Shown piece by piece: positions 45,651-57,129 of a DNA stretch of 64,000 bases; position 1 is the first letter of the stretch; every line of letters begins with the position of its first letter. Position numbers and translations under genes: made by a program. The stretch comes from Nipponacmea schrenckii (lineage: Eukaryota; Mollusca; Gastropoda; Lottiidae), in contig CM060203.1 in the NCBI GenBank assembly GCA_030562195.1, forward strand, positions 4,912,208 to 4,976,207, written 5' to 3'. The notes under the pieces are model-generated. The model saw only the letters and a list, made by a program, of their open reading frames with translations, was not told where the DNA came from and ran no database searches.

Positions 45651-46705
45651 TTCAGAAGGTAAACCTCACAGCATAGGGACAGAAATAAAATGTGTTATTG
45701 ATGTCACCTCATCGACCCATCAACTAGCTTCTCATACGCTTTGTTTTTTTACAGATGAATACATCAATCTACAGGCAACCCTCTCTTATACAATGTTTTA
45801 AATTACTCAACTACCAAGAATCGGACTAGGTTGGTTCAAGTCAGATCGCCGGTGAGAATAATTGGTGTTATCTAGGTTTATTTGATGTAAGTCTTATCAC
45901 TCATTAGTAGGTGTACATTATATAAATCTACTGCTTATCATAAACTCAACACCCATGTCTTTCCGATGATTTTATGAAGACATATTTGCAAGCATTTGTG
46001 AACTTCCGGTTGGTACAGATGGACAAATCCCAAAAAGTTGGCTTCTCTTGATTTCTCTTTTTAGTTTCAATAATAATCGGACCTCTAATAACAATCAAAA
46101 GTAGAGATGTTCTAATGATCGGGAAAAATACCAGTTTGTGCCCCTGATTCATCGGTCGACCCGATTAAGAAACATCATTAAGTAGCTCTTTTTCGATTAC
46201 CAAGAAAATGCCCCGTTAGATTATTATATTATATTATTTGACCCTAAACAATAAGAGAACCCAACTTTAATGATGTGAAGAACGAGAGAGACATTTTTAA
46301 AAGGTTGGAAAAATCATTACGCTCCTACAAAGGTATACAGTTTTCTTTTTCAAAAATATGTAAAATATCAGCAAACTGGATTAGAGAGATTTACGTGTTC
46401 TAATTGAGACAAAAATAAAAGATACTTGAACACTAAAACAATTGTTTGTGATGAAATTATTTTTTGTCAAAATAAACCAATTGTAAAAAAGATTTCATTT
46501 TTAAAAACTAGACAGAATATATCTTCAATTGTTTAAAAACATAAATGTACTTTTAATATCCTCTTATCTAATCATATGTGTCAGATGTATAGTACTTAAA
46601 GTGGTATTTTTTAGTAATGCTATTTTGTAATTCAGCAAATAACCGGACCGGAAATGGTGTATTTATACTTAAATTAGATGTAAAATAATTTTTGTGTTAA
46701 AACAA
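45651..46705. other. No gene recognised
   Basis: AT-rich; short frames only. Confidence 0.35.
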
Positions 46706-46910
46706 CTGGACGTGAATTTTAATCTCTACCGGAGTGTGAAAGTCCGATGAATAAGTCATCTTCACTCAAAATTCCAGTCCACCCAGCTGTAAATGGTTAC
46801 GGATAATCCGGGAAAGATCAATGCCAAGAGTTTTGGCCAAGGACCAGCTGGTAGAAAGGATCTCTGTCACGGCGGACTTGTGAACCTAAGTTTTTATCCT
46901 TATCCTTATT
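46706..46910 (+). mobile_element. SINE-like interspersed repeat, copy B
   Basis: Matches 19471-19670 over its whole length and ends in a TTATCC-type tandem tail near 46895-46910, as many SINEs do. A short diverged scrap of the same family (CCACCTGTAAATGGGTA, then CTAATGCCAAGA) is at 58005-58046. Confidence 0.65.
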
Positions 46911-47409
46911 AAGTAGTTCTCTAGCCAATTGGTTCAGGTTTTTTCCAGAATAGATTGAAATAACTTCGTATTTATCTATCTCGCTTCACCCTGAAGTAAT
47001 ACAGACCGAATTGGATTACAATTGCTTTCACTGAACATCGTGAGGCGTTGTCCGTCAAAATATATTATATAAAACTCATCTAACCTGCCCTTTACATTCC
47101 GACCAGGAGAAATAATTTACAGATGGCATTTCTAGAATCTAAAAATTGTAGGCGAACAATGAATAGTAAATCAATTCAAATTGAAGGAAGGGATAATAGC
47201 TAACAACCAGAAAATCATGGTGATATCTTATGACCTTTTTTGTAACTTCTTTGAACTTCTTGGAAAATTGTAGAAAGTATGAATTTAATCCTCCTTATTT
47301 ACAAAGCTTTTGTTTTTTCTCTTCTAGAAAAATGCAATTTGTTAAACAAAGATAAACGAAATTTCATATGAAATCTATTTTGATATAAACTATTGGATCT
47401 CAATTATAT
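46911..47409. other. No gene recognised
   Basis: AT-rich sequence before the next minisatellite. No part of a DIRS gag was recognised. Confidence 0.35.
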
Positions 47410-48075
47410 TATATCAGAGCACCGTTATTTGATTTATATGAGCATCAATTGTTTGAGTTATCAGAGTACAACTTCGTGTGTTATGACAAAAAAATGTTGT
47501 CAGAGCACTGAGCACTCAGTACTTATCTGATTACATTTGTAGTATAACAGAGTAAAATTGCATGAGTTATCAGAGCACAATTACATGAATCGTCAGAGCA
47601 CAACTTCGGGAGTTATTAGAGCACAATTTTATGGGTAATCAGAGCACACCTTCGCGAGGTATTGGAGCACAATTATATGGGTGATCAGAGCACAATTTCA
47701 CGAGAACAACTTAATAATGAATGTGAAAAAAATATATGAGTTATCAGATCATCAAGCACTTGTTATCTGCAAAGTTATCTAAGCACAATAACACGAGCTT
47801 TCGGAGCACAATTCAATTTTGATATCAGCACACAATTATTTTGAGTTATCGGAGCTCAATAGTTTGATATATCGGAGCACGAATGCTTGACCTAACGGAG
47901 TACATAAGTCATAGATTCCAAGCTACCAGTGATTGAATTATCGGATCCTGATTGTTCGTTTTATCAGACCACAACTGCTCGAGTTATCCGACCACTTTTT
48001 GAGGTTATCCGAACACGATTATTTGTACCATTGGTCGGATTGAGTTATCAGAACATTTTTGTTTCTCAGATTAAT
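47410..48075. repeat. Degenerate ~26-bp minisatellite
   Basis: Loose copies of a unit like GAGTTATCAGAGCACAATTA, with GAGCAC as the best-kept core. It runs up to the reverse-transcriptase remnant of the DIRS-like element. The plus frame from 47929 begins as translated repeat. Confidence 0.8.
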
Positions 48076-48129
48076 CCACAAATATTTGAGTTATCCGAGT
48101 GCAAATTATTGTTCACTTTAACGTATACC

Positions 48130-48660
48130 TTCTTTTATTTAGTGGTTGATGAAATAGCATTCTTGGGAAAATGTTTTGCTAGGCAAATTAGAAATCAAAT
48201 CAGCTTTTCTTTCCGTGGAGATTTTGATCTATTGGGAATCAAATTTCAAAATCAATTCTATATTGATGAGTGCCTTTCCATGGGCTGTCCATCTCAGAAA
48301 AAAATGGTTGGTAGTAGATGAATCCATATTGTCAAATATGGAACACTAATATACTGTGTTCATTTTCTTTGGAATTCAGGGTAAACCAGATTGTAAAACT
48401 ATTGAATTGTTCGAAAAGTTTGAGGGTGCGTTATCGATTGAAACAACAGTCAAGCCTACAACTGCATTAACATTTCTGGGCTCTGAAATTTACACATGTC
48501 TCTAAGTTGTTGTCCTTATTCAAGAAGAAAAACAGAAGAACTCAAAGCCTTGATTAAATCCTTTCTCGGTAGAAAGAAAGTAACTCTCAAGAAATGAAAT
48601 CTTTGGTAGGGTCTTTAAATTTCTTCTGTAGGAATTATGACCTGGAATAGCCTTCATAAG
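48130..48660 (+). pseudogene. DIRS-like reverse transcriptase and RNase H fragment
   Basis: In the frame ending at 48321, FDLLGIKFQNQFYIDECLSM matches the DIRS-type pattern in which LLG-x-F and Y-x-D-x-CLPxGC precede the catalytic region. After a frame break, GKPDCKTIELFEKFE-like and LTFLGSEIYT segments appear, then in shifting frames a KNSKALIKSFLGRKK-like and LxSLVGSLNF-like region, which matches the connection to RNase H. The catalytic aspartate motif itself is missing, apparently deleted. Several stops and frameshifts make it inactive. Confidence 0.65.
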
Positions 48661-48687
48661 GAGTTTTATGATACAATAATTAATAGG

Positions 48688-50340
48688 AAATGTAATGTAA
48701 TGTCATTTTCTTATATAGCGCTGAACCACTAAAAGTGCTCTTCTGCGCTTTACAATTATAAAATGATTCAATAAAATGCTTGTTTAAACAGATGTGTTTT
48801 AAGCTGTTTTTTAAACGAGTGAAGGTTGGTACAGTTTTTAACGTTTGACGGCAAACAATTCCATAATATTGGGGCTTGGTAGGAAAAACTTCTCATTCCG
48901 TATGAACACAGATTTGCAGATTTTTGAACTAAATTGTTAGAGTTAGATGATCTGAGAGTTCTTGTTGGATGGTATTTAGATATAAGTTCAGTCAGGTAAG
49001 GAGGAGCCATCTAATGTAGACATTTAAATGTTATCACCAACACTTTATATTTAATCCGGAAGTTTACAGGCAACCAGTGAAGATGAAATAATATGGGGGT
49101 GATGTGTTCTCGGCGATCCGAGTTTGAGATAAGGCGAGCAGCTGAGTTTTGAACCTGTTGAAGTTTGTTGAGAAGTCGAGCAGGTAATCCAATCAGTAGA
49201 GAGTTAGTGGTATCTAGTCGAGAAATAACAAGGGCATTAACTAGTGACTTAACAGCATCAATATTAAGATATTGTTCCGTAGATGATAATGACAGGATTG
49301 ACACACTTTGTTAACCTGTTTCTCTAAATTCATCACAGAATCAAAGATAACTCCGATATTTCTAGCAGATGTACTAAAATCCACATGGCGACTGAACGTT
49401 CCACTTGACAGTTTATTTTAGATGTAAGGTTTTTGGAGCCAAGAATCAAGTATTCTGTTTTACTATCATTGAACTTGGGAAAGTTTGAGGACATCCATGT
49501 ACGGATTTCATCTAAACATTCTTCTAATTTAAATTTAGCTGGATTAAAGGAGGAAGATGGTTCGAAAGAAGCGTACAGATGTGTGTCATCTGCATAGAGA
49601 TGAAATGAAACAGAGGCTAAACAGAATAGGACCAAGAACTGATCCTTGGGGAACGCCATAATTCAGTCCTACAAGAGATGAAGACCTGCTCTCTATTACA
49701 ATTTTCTGTGTGCGGTTGGACAGATAGGATCTCAGTAATTCATTCGCTTCGTCCCGGATTCCGAAATATTTGTCTAGTCGTTGAAGCAGATACTGTCTAC
49801 AGTATCGAATGCTACAGAAAGATCCAAAAGTATCAGAACGACACATTTCTTAGAATCTATAGTATTGAAGATGTCATCTTGTACTCGTAAGAGTGCTGTT
49901 TTTGTACTGTGATTTCGTCGATATGCACTTTAAGACATTTCTCTAGAATTTTTGAGACGAAGTTAAGGTTTGATACAGGTCTGTAGTTCTTGTAATCATT
50001 AGGGTCAAGTGTTTGTTTCTTTAATAAAGGTGTGACGTTGGCCGTTTTAAATGAATCTGGAAATGTGGAATACCTTATGGCGTGGTTGATGATGTTCACA
50101 ATGATAGGAAGAAATGCATCTACACATTCCTTCAATAACCATGTTGGTATGACGTCTAGTGCAACATGACTTGCTAGCAGATATACATGTAGTTATCAAT
50201 TTCCGAATATCTGGAGCTGTACACGGCTTGAATTGAGGGAACTGGACGACTTTGAGAGGTAAATGGTCTGTATATAAGGTACGGTGGCTGTTCATATTTT
50301 TAGCATAGATAATCATTCAGCTGATTCTATTTCACGACAG
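48688..50340 (-). mobile_element. Degenerate LINE (CR1/Jockey-like), minus strand
   Basis: The 3' end near 48688 reads, on the minus strand, AGCGCTATATAAGAAAATG then a short ATTAC-type repeat, a tail similar to that of the LINE at 26304. It lacks the endonuclease. It sits between the two halves of the DIRS-like element, so it inserted later. No target-site duplication could be fixed. Confidence 0.8.
48768..50316 (-). pseudogene. Broken LINE reverse transcriptase
   Basis: The reverse transcriptase is spread over at least five minus-strand frames. DYKNYRPVSNLNFVSKILEK lies in 49857-50135, GVPQGSVLGPILFS in 49586-49846, the catalytic LYADDTHLYASF in 49333-49659, and the carboxy-terminal part with LVISRLDTTNSLLIGLP and SFSYQAPILWNCLP in 48768-49304. 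Frameshifts and stops make it nonfunctional and older than the LINE at 26304, which has one stop. Confidence 0.85.
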
Positions 50341-50469
50341 GAGTGGACAAGAATCCGACGAGAGGCACCATAAGCAAAAAAGTCTCCGGCCATTATACCT
50401 GCAGATAATATCTGAGGCGAAATTTACCTAGTCTTACATCTTTATCGTCAAATTTCAAACAAACAGATA

Positions 50470-50965
50470 AATCAGGTGTTCGTGTTTGGCTCACATTTCT
50501 TTAAATGATTTTGCTTATTCTACAGCACGTGCTTATATTGCTGCAAAAAGTGTAAAATTTCTTGATACCACAGAAGCAACAAAACATTTCTTAATAAGCA
50601 AACTACTCGTTGGGATACGTCGCTCTAAACATATACCAAATTCATGTTTACCACCTACTATCACTCTTTACATAAAATAGTTGCAATTTTATCTGCAGTG
50701 TTCAATGATTATGAAACGAAATTATACTCTTGCATTTAGATGAACTCTTAATTTCAGCAATGTTTAGAAAATCCTTAGCTTACTTTAAATTAGATATCCT
50801 CCTTATAGATTCTGGTGGGTATAATATAGGTCAAATTAAATCATATACTCTTCGACAAATAGTACTTCCACATTTAAATATCTTTCTCCGCTTATGCCAA
50901 ACGCAAAAATTGTCTAGTCGCAAATTTTGCCTCGAAAAATTCACGAAAATCCCCCAGCACTGAAT
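50470..50965 (+). pseudogene. DIRS-like tyrosine recombinase fragment
   Basis: The frame at 50486-50680 has STARAYIAAKSVKFLD and HFLISKLLVGIRRSKHIPNS, followed by LPPTITLYIK. After a frame break come IVAILSAVFNDYETKLYSCI and further eroded pieces. This resembles the helical region of DIRS-type tyrosine recombinases ahead of the first catalytic arginine. The catalytic R-H-R-Y residues were not seen, so assignment rests on similarity of this region and its position downstream of a DIRS-type reverse transcriptase. Confidence 0.5.
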
Positions 50966-52070
50966 CATCAACGTATCAGAATAAACAGTTTTGCATCTCA
51001 GGGTTTTCAAGGTAGCTTGCCATGCAAGGTAATAAACGCCGTCTGGCAACATTCATTATGAATAAAAAATGAAATATTCAACCTATAATCATATACTTCT
51101 TTTCTTGGGTACAATATTCATTTAAATATGTCAAGAATTATACTTAATAACAAGGCAATAACTCATTAAGTATTTTTCAGTATTTTTGATTATTAACAGG
51201 GTTCACTCTAGGGTGATAACAATTTCAACAAAAATTCATCAAAATCCGTATGGAATTGTTCATTGTCGAGTGTTTACGAGCCAAAAACCAAACGCACTTT
51301 AAAGAACATGGGCAAAAATTCATTTTAAATATTTTGTGATATTTCTTATTTATTTATCGGTGATAATTAACAATTCCAGCAAGTTCTGTCAAAATCGAAA
51401 TCGTTTTAAAGAACAAGGGCAATCAAATATTATGTGATATTTCTTATTTTCGGCGTCTTCTTTTGTAATTTCAATTATATATTATTGCTTTACAATCACT
51501 TTCACATACTAATACCCATTAATAAAATGTTGAAAGTGACTATTCCTTCAGCAACGGCGACCTTTGAAACTGCAGAAAGAGCACAATCATAAAACTCCAT
51601 TTTTGGTTGCGAATGTCACCTAGTTACTTATTGAGGAAGAGTATTTCAGCACGGTGCTCATGCCAAAGAAAATAATAGACTTTAAAATACCGCTGCTGTT
51701 ACAGTAATTTGTACCTACAATTTTACCTGTATTGTATAATATATTTAAGCAGATGCTTCAGCTGCTATCCATGCAATATTTGAAAATGATTAACTTGATA
51801 TTAAATAATATCACATTATAGTAATAGAAGAATGAATAAAATCATAGACTTCTGATGGATTTTGGAGCAAGGCACTTAGCCGAAACGTTCAACCAATCAA
51901 AATCTCTTAAGTTTAAACGAAAAATGATTATGACGTCATAATGGAATATACAACGTTTGTCACAGAGTTGAGTTTTCTTCGGAGACGTACGCTAACAAAT
52001 TTTCTCTAAGAATTTAGAAAAATTATTGCAGAATATCATTGCATTGTCATTTTTTGAGGAGATTTTTAAA
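50966..52070. other. Upstream region of the five-exon gene
   Basis: AT-rich and without long frames. The promoter and 5' UTR of the gene starting at 52071 are probably in the last few hundred bases. No TATA box or initiator could be assigned. Confidence 0.35.
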
Positions 52071-53712
52071 ATGGCAGTATTGTAAGTAATCTATAATCCT
52101 AATTAATTTTAGTAGCTTGACATTTGGAAACGGTATCTTAAGGTAAAGATATTTTGAATGTAGCCTTGTTTGTTCGTCTTAGAATTCTTCTTAATTTCTA
52201 TCTAATCTATCGTAAGAGTAACAAAGTTTAGGCAATTTTCTAGAAAGTGCCTACACTGTAACACTCAAAAAAGACGTTGACCGAATTCAATCTATTTTGG
52301 ATATCTTTATATTTTTCAGATTCAAAAAAGCTTTGTTTGACTGTTTTGGTGAAAAAGAAGTGTCTTTGGTACCCAATAAAGGTATTCGCTTTAGTGTATC
52401 TATAACACAAAATACATTTATGAGTAAACGACAGCTTTTATTGCTATTGTAACCTACCAAAAATGTGAAAATTCTACTTTACAAAATCATAAAATTGGTC
52501 TTTTCTCTGTAATTTACGGATGTATTTCTATGTAACTGTCATGATATTGGTGCAAAAAGCAAGAAAATTTGTTGAACAAATAAAAACACCACAAAAAAAT
52601 CCCTAAAATTTTATCAGGGAGCTGTATTTTTGGGAAAATGTAAACATTTCACTGCTCATAGCTGATTTGACGTCATGGTAACGCAGAACCTAGAGATGAG
52701 ATTTTGGTGTCACGTTATTGTGACGTTATAACGTTATCTGTCTTTAAAATAAAAATAAATTATTCTATTACAGCTGTGTCAGAATTTAATCTATTCCACT
52801 GACGTTCACCTAGAAGTCAGTCTTAAAAGCCTCATTTTATATTTTGCTTATTCCAGAGTCCAGTGTATATGATTGTTGCACTCAATATTGGTTACCAATA
52901 GATGAAAGGATGTGGTCGGGTGAAATAGAATTTCGTTTCATAGAAAATTGGGCTGAAGACGTGGAATTCGCTGAAGGTAAACAATGTTATAATTCTAAAA
53001 TTTGGGGAGTGGGACCATTAAAACTTATATTAACATGTATAACATTTGATAATTAATTGGAATTTAACGTCCTTCTTTTTTACATGTGTGGTTTTTACAA
53101 GTAGGCCTACAGCTGAAAAGACTGGGAAAATAGCTGGTGAACCTCACGATAAATCGTCACCTGTATTTTTCCATATTTGTTTTTCAGATCTTGGAAATAT
53201 CAATAATAAAACTACAATGGATAAATCTACCACTAGACCTACAAGTAAGTTGATAACCTTTCCTGTAGGCCTACTTAGCTGTTCCTTTTGAAAATGATAT
53301 GCCAATAATCACATCGTTTGTTTGGTGAAAAAAAAAAGATTAGTTTAGAGCTACCAGTTTAAGTGTATTGTAACTTGTAATTGAAAGGTAAAACCTCAGA
53401 ATTCACGATGGTCCAATGTAGGAAATACCTACTAATAGGTGATCATTAATAGTCAGGAAGAATATTTTGTCTGAACACCAATAATATATTATTACCGTTC
53501 TATCTGTTTCAGTTATCAAAAGGAGAACCAAGAGGACGTGTAAAAAAGAAAACTGGGATACTGAACTCTACCCAGAGACATACTATGGAATGTGGGATAA
53601 CGAACTTTACTCAGACGAATACATGACATCTTTTGGGGAATCGTGGGAGGGAGATTGCTTTACTGATTTGTTTATGAAGACTTGTTTGTTGTTGAAGTTA
53701 GGCCTATTATAA
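52071..53712 (+). CDS. Five-exon gene for an unrecognised 149-residue protein
   Basis: Coding exons are 52071-52081, 52320-52381, 52857-52976, 53188-53244 and 53513-53712 (TAA 53710-53712). They total 450 bases, 150 codons with stop. Splice sites are TT|GTAAGT, TTTTTCAG|, G|GTATTC, TATTCCAG|, AAG|GTAAAC, TTTTCAG|, CAA|GTAAGT and TGTTTCAG|. Intron phases are 2, 1, 1, 1. The start AAAATGG suits initiation. There is no signal peptide or membrane segment. It opens MAVLFKKALFDCFGEKE, then C31-C32, an acidic/aromatic stretch (residues 33-64), a Thr/Asn-rich linker, a basic cluster KRRTKRTCKK (86-95, a possible nuclear signal), and a Trp/Tyr/Glu-rich tail with six cysteines in all. I recognise no family and assign no function. 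One frame surviving four introns is strong evidence for a gene. Confidence 0.7.
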
Positions 53713-54488
53713 TTTTTTTATGTATTTTTTTATGAAGATCGATCTTTACATTTTGTTATTTTATTTTGTTTTATTTTACATTATTTATTATTATTTATAC
53801 ATCTAGATCTATTTATTTTAATGTATTTTTTTTTTTTATAAAAAACGATCTATATATTTTATTATTTTAATTTACTTTTTTATTCATTGACAATTACTGA
53901 TCTGATTTTGGTATCTTATAATTTTGCAAATTTATCACAGTGTTATACCTTTTAGTTATTTATTTTAACCTTATCCGTTCACTATTAGTAACTATTAATA
54001 TGTTTGGCACGGATCAGTTACTTATATAAACTCTCCACCGGTCAGCCTAATTTGGACATGATGGTGTTGGCCAGACTGAGAGATATAAGTATAGTACTGG
54101 TAGGAGCGGGTTATATATAAGAGCTACATTTTAACTATTTCACAGACATAACATTTCATTCGGTTAACAATATGGCAGATTTCAAATTTTAAGGCGAAGA
54201 ATAATTAGAATTAGAGGAGAGTATTTAATATAGAAAAAAAAAACAGAAGTAAAACTGTTAATTTGATTAAAATATTATGGTGCCACTTTAAAGATCAAGG
54301 TTAAAGCATAATGAAATGTGTCGTCTGACTGTTTAGAACCGATTGTGCCTTATTAAATTGTAAGGTTGACAATATTTTGTAACATGACTACAATCCCAGT
54401 GAAATGATGAAATAGATTGTTATATTATATATAATTTTATATATTACTAAATAAATAATCTTATATCTTTTTATTCTTGTCCATTTCT
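53713..54488 (+). other. Probable 3' UTR and downstream DNA of the five-exon gene
   Basis: Very AT-rich with T-runs. The clearest polyadenylation signal is AATAAA at 54450-54455, about 740 bases after the stop, just before the LTR. Confidence 0.4.
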
Positions 54489-54999
54489 TGTTGGACCCAT
54501 ATTTTGTGGCTTGTTCCACCACTATAATACCTGATATCTAGAAAAAATGTCTGATGCTCCTTGAATCATATGCAGTTTATATATAAGCTTCCTCTATTAA
54601 CTTTTATATTTAAAAAAGTACATGTTATCATTGTTATGGTATTGACCCAGATTATTCTAGAACTTTAGAGATTATCTTTCAAGAAGTTACTGAAGGTTTC
54701 TCAACTAATATTATGATGCAATATGACCTGTGAAAACAGTGTGCAACATTGTATCACTTGTGGTACAAAGTGGCTTCTTGGTTGTTCTAGAAGTATAAGT
54801 TTTATATAAAGAGGCCAGTAGCTAAGCCTCTGGGGATTCGATTAAAGTGCTTACTTGCTGAATGTATGATTTGTGTATTATACCTTGTGCTTAATATATT
54901 GTTGTTTCGTTGTGCATTCACTATTGGATTAAATAAATCTACAGTTATTTTTTGATCAGTGTGTTTCTATCCTACGAGTTTCGAGAAAGAAATACAACA
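54489..54999 (+). mobile_element. Long terminal repeat (511 bp) of a Gypsy-like retrotransposon
   Basis: Begins TGTTGGACCC and ends AATACAACA, with the terminal TGTTG/CAACA inversion usual for LTRs. It contains TATATAAG- and TATAAAG-like promoter elements (near 54579 and 54804) and an AATAAA-type signal near 54933. It is followed by AAATTTGGCGTCGCCGA, which resembles the spacer and primer-binding site of Gypsy elements. No second LTR was found in the window. Confidence 0.7.
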
Positions 55000-55197
55000 G
55001 AAATTTGGCGTCGCCGATAGCATATCAACATAAGGATTACTATTACGGATTACTACTAGGATTTATCTAATCATTTTCTGGAAAACGGTGATTAATGACA
55101 GAAAGTTTGAACATGGCAGAATCTACAGATTGATTAAACTTCTTTCTGAACAAATAAAGGTAAAAAGAGACACAAAGACAGCAAAATGGAGGTCAAA

Positions 55198-55670
55198 TGG
55201 AGATTTAAGCCAGGCAACATAGAGAAGAAGTGGACACTGTAATGAAATTAGTTTCAAAATCTAACGGTGAGCCAACTTCCTCTTTAACAGCTCTTACAAC
55301 ATCTGTGCCACCATTTGTTTCTTTTCATCCAACAACTGAACTTTGGCCTGATTATTATTCACGATTCTGCACTTTTCTGGCAGCAAATGCAGTAGGCCCG
55401 AAAGCCGAACTGCACAAGTGTTTTTGACAAACCAAACTACGGCAGTCTATAAACAAATGTCTACATTGGCTTCTCAAATGGACCCACCTAAAGACATTCA
55501 CACATTGAAACTGGATGAACTTGAGAACTTTATGAAAGAACAGTTTGATCCAAAACGTTTCATTGTGCGTGAACGATTCAAATTCTGGAACCAGGGGAAA
55601 CAATTCAAGAATTTGCAGCTCGTATACGTCAAGACGCAGCTGCATGTGATTTCCTATCTGTTATGTACAG
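55198..55670 (+). pseudogene. Frameshifted, truncated gag of the LTR retrotransposon
   Basis: Starts in the frame at 55230-55427 with VSFHPTTELWPDYYSRF, typical of the gag N-terminus. One base too many or too few near 55415-55425 moves it to the next frame (FLTNQTTAVYKQMSTLASQM, LENFMKEQFDPKRF, ERFKFW). A second shift near 55590-55605 moves it to a frame reading GETIQEFAARIRQDAA. The match then ends. No zinc knuckle, protease or polymerase follows, so the element is a 5' fragment. Confidence 0.7.
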
Positions 55671-55699
55671 GTTGTTTTAAATTTGGTATGAACAAAATT

Positions 55700-57129
55700 G
55701 TGCTGTGCTGATTTTGGAATATACAACTTCATATATCTCTAATATATTGTAAAAAGCAGTGAAAAAAGATGAAAAAAGTACAATGATCTGCTCCTTTAAA
55801 CTTCCTTAAGGAGAAATAAATAGTAGGAGGACAGCTGAAATAAAAAAAATGATAAATTGCCGAGTCGGCTAGTCAAGTTTCTGATTACGTGACAGTGACT
55901 GTGAACATTTTCAGATATGTCTTCATAATCACCAGAAAAACGAGAATTTTGAATTGATCAAAATTCGATTAATCTTAAAATTACTACTAGAATGAAACCA
56001 TAAAACTAAACCGTTGATATTTTTACATTTATTTCAACTCCCACACTCATATTAAAACATGAAAACTGAATGGTCGGAAATTATTCTTTAAAGGGGATTT
56101 TCCTTACAGACACCTGATACCGAAACAAAACTTCTCAAGTAATTGTTTCTCTGTCATGGCAGGTGAATGGGTACCATGGCTGCTAAAACTCAGACAGGCT
56201 TAATATCAGGTAAACAAGGAACCGAAATCAGTTTTGGATATCTACTAGATCAATGAGTTGTCGCTTATACTAACATTTTACAGAATGTATTCTTACTTCG
56301 GGTGCGTATGAAATAAAACGTAAATCAGAGGACACTGTACATTTGTACCAATCATATATTCCTTTGTATGTTAAAATCTTTCTTTTTTTCTGTTTATCTT
56401 TAAAAGAATAAATTTCGATTCAGCAAGTAACAAGGTGCAAAAGGTTGAAAATTCCTTTACAAACTCACAAATAATAACGAAATCTTTATCATGACTGTAA
56501 ACAATGCGATATTAAACTTGATATAAATCTTTCGTTTTCTTCTTCATATCAAAGTAATCCCAAATTTAGAAAGTTATTGATAAAATAAACAGAACAAGAT
56601 GGAAAATGTCAAAATGTCGATCTGATAGAATTAATAAACACAAAACGAAAGTAGATAAAAAGAAATATTTTGGGAGAGCTAGGCATGATTTAGTAGGTTA
56701 GGGTTACCGGTTATGACGTAATGAAGTGCAGGTTTGTTTATATTTATTGAATGGGCTTGAAGGTGAACAGTATTTTCAATCACGTGTTATCAAAGATTAA
56801 CCTTCGTGTTCTTCTAGTTACCTGCATTATTATAAGTTCATGTTCAGTTCCTCACTGTAAAGTACATTTCGTAATTCTGAACCTCGTGTAATCAATTCAG
56901 TTCAAGTAACAAACGATTTAATATTACAAACAATCGTTACCCCCCTAAGTGCTGAACTATGGATATTGTAACAAAGAAACATATAATGAAATAACCCAAG
57001 TGAAACTTATACAATCTGAATGGTAAGCTCGAGTAACCCAGAATAATTTAAAGCAGAAAACTTTTTTCGATTGGGAATCTCAAACAGTTGTGATAAAGAT
57101 AACTCATGCCTTTGAGAAAAGATATGAAA
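55700..57129. other. No gene recognised
   Basis: AT-rich, without frames or repeats I could name. Confidence 0.35.

Larger units (their letters stand above)
48130..50965 (+). mobile_element. Decayed DIRS-like retroelement split by a LINE
   Basis: Reverse transcriptase/RNase H remnants at 48130-48660 and tyrosine-recombinase-like remnants at 50470-50965 lie on the same strand in the order typical of DIRS-type elements. Between them a LINE is inserted on the opposite strand. No split direct or inverted termini were identified, so the outer limits are approximate. Confidence 0.65.

Noticed and set aside
47929..48120. First half of a 130-codon ORF as a gene start
   Set aside because: This part is translated minisatellite; only the region after about 48130 shows reverse-transcriptase similarity.
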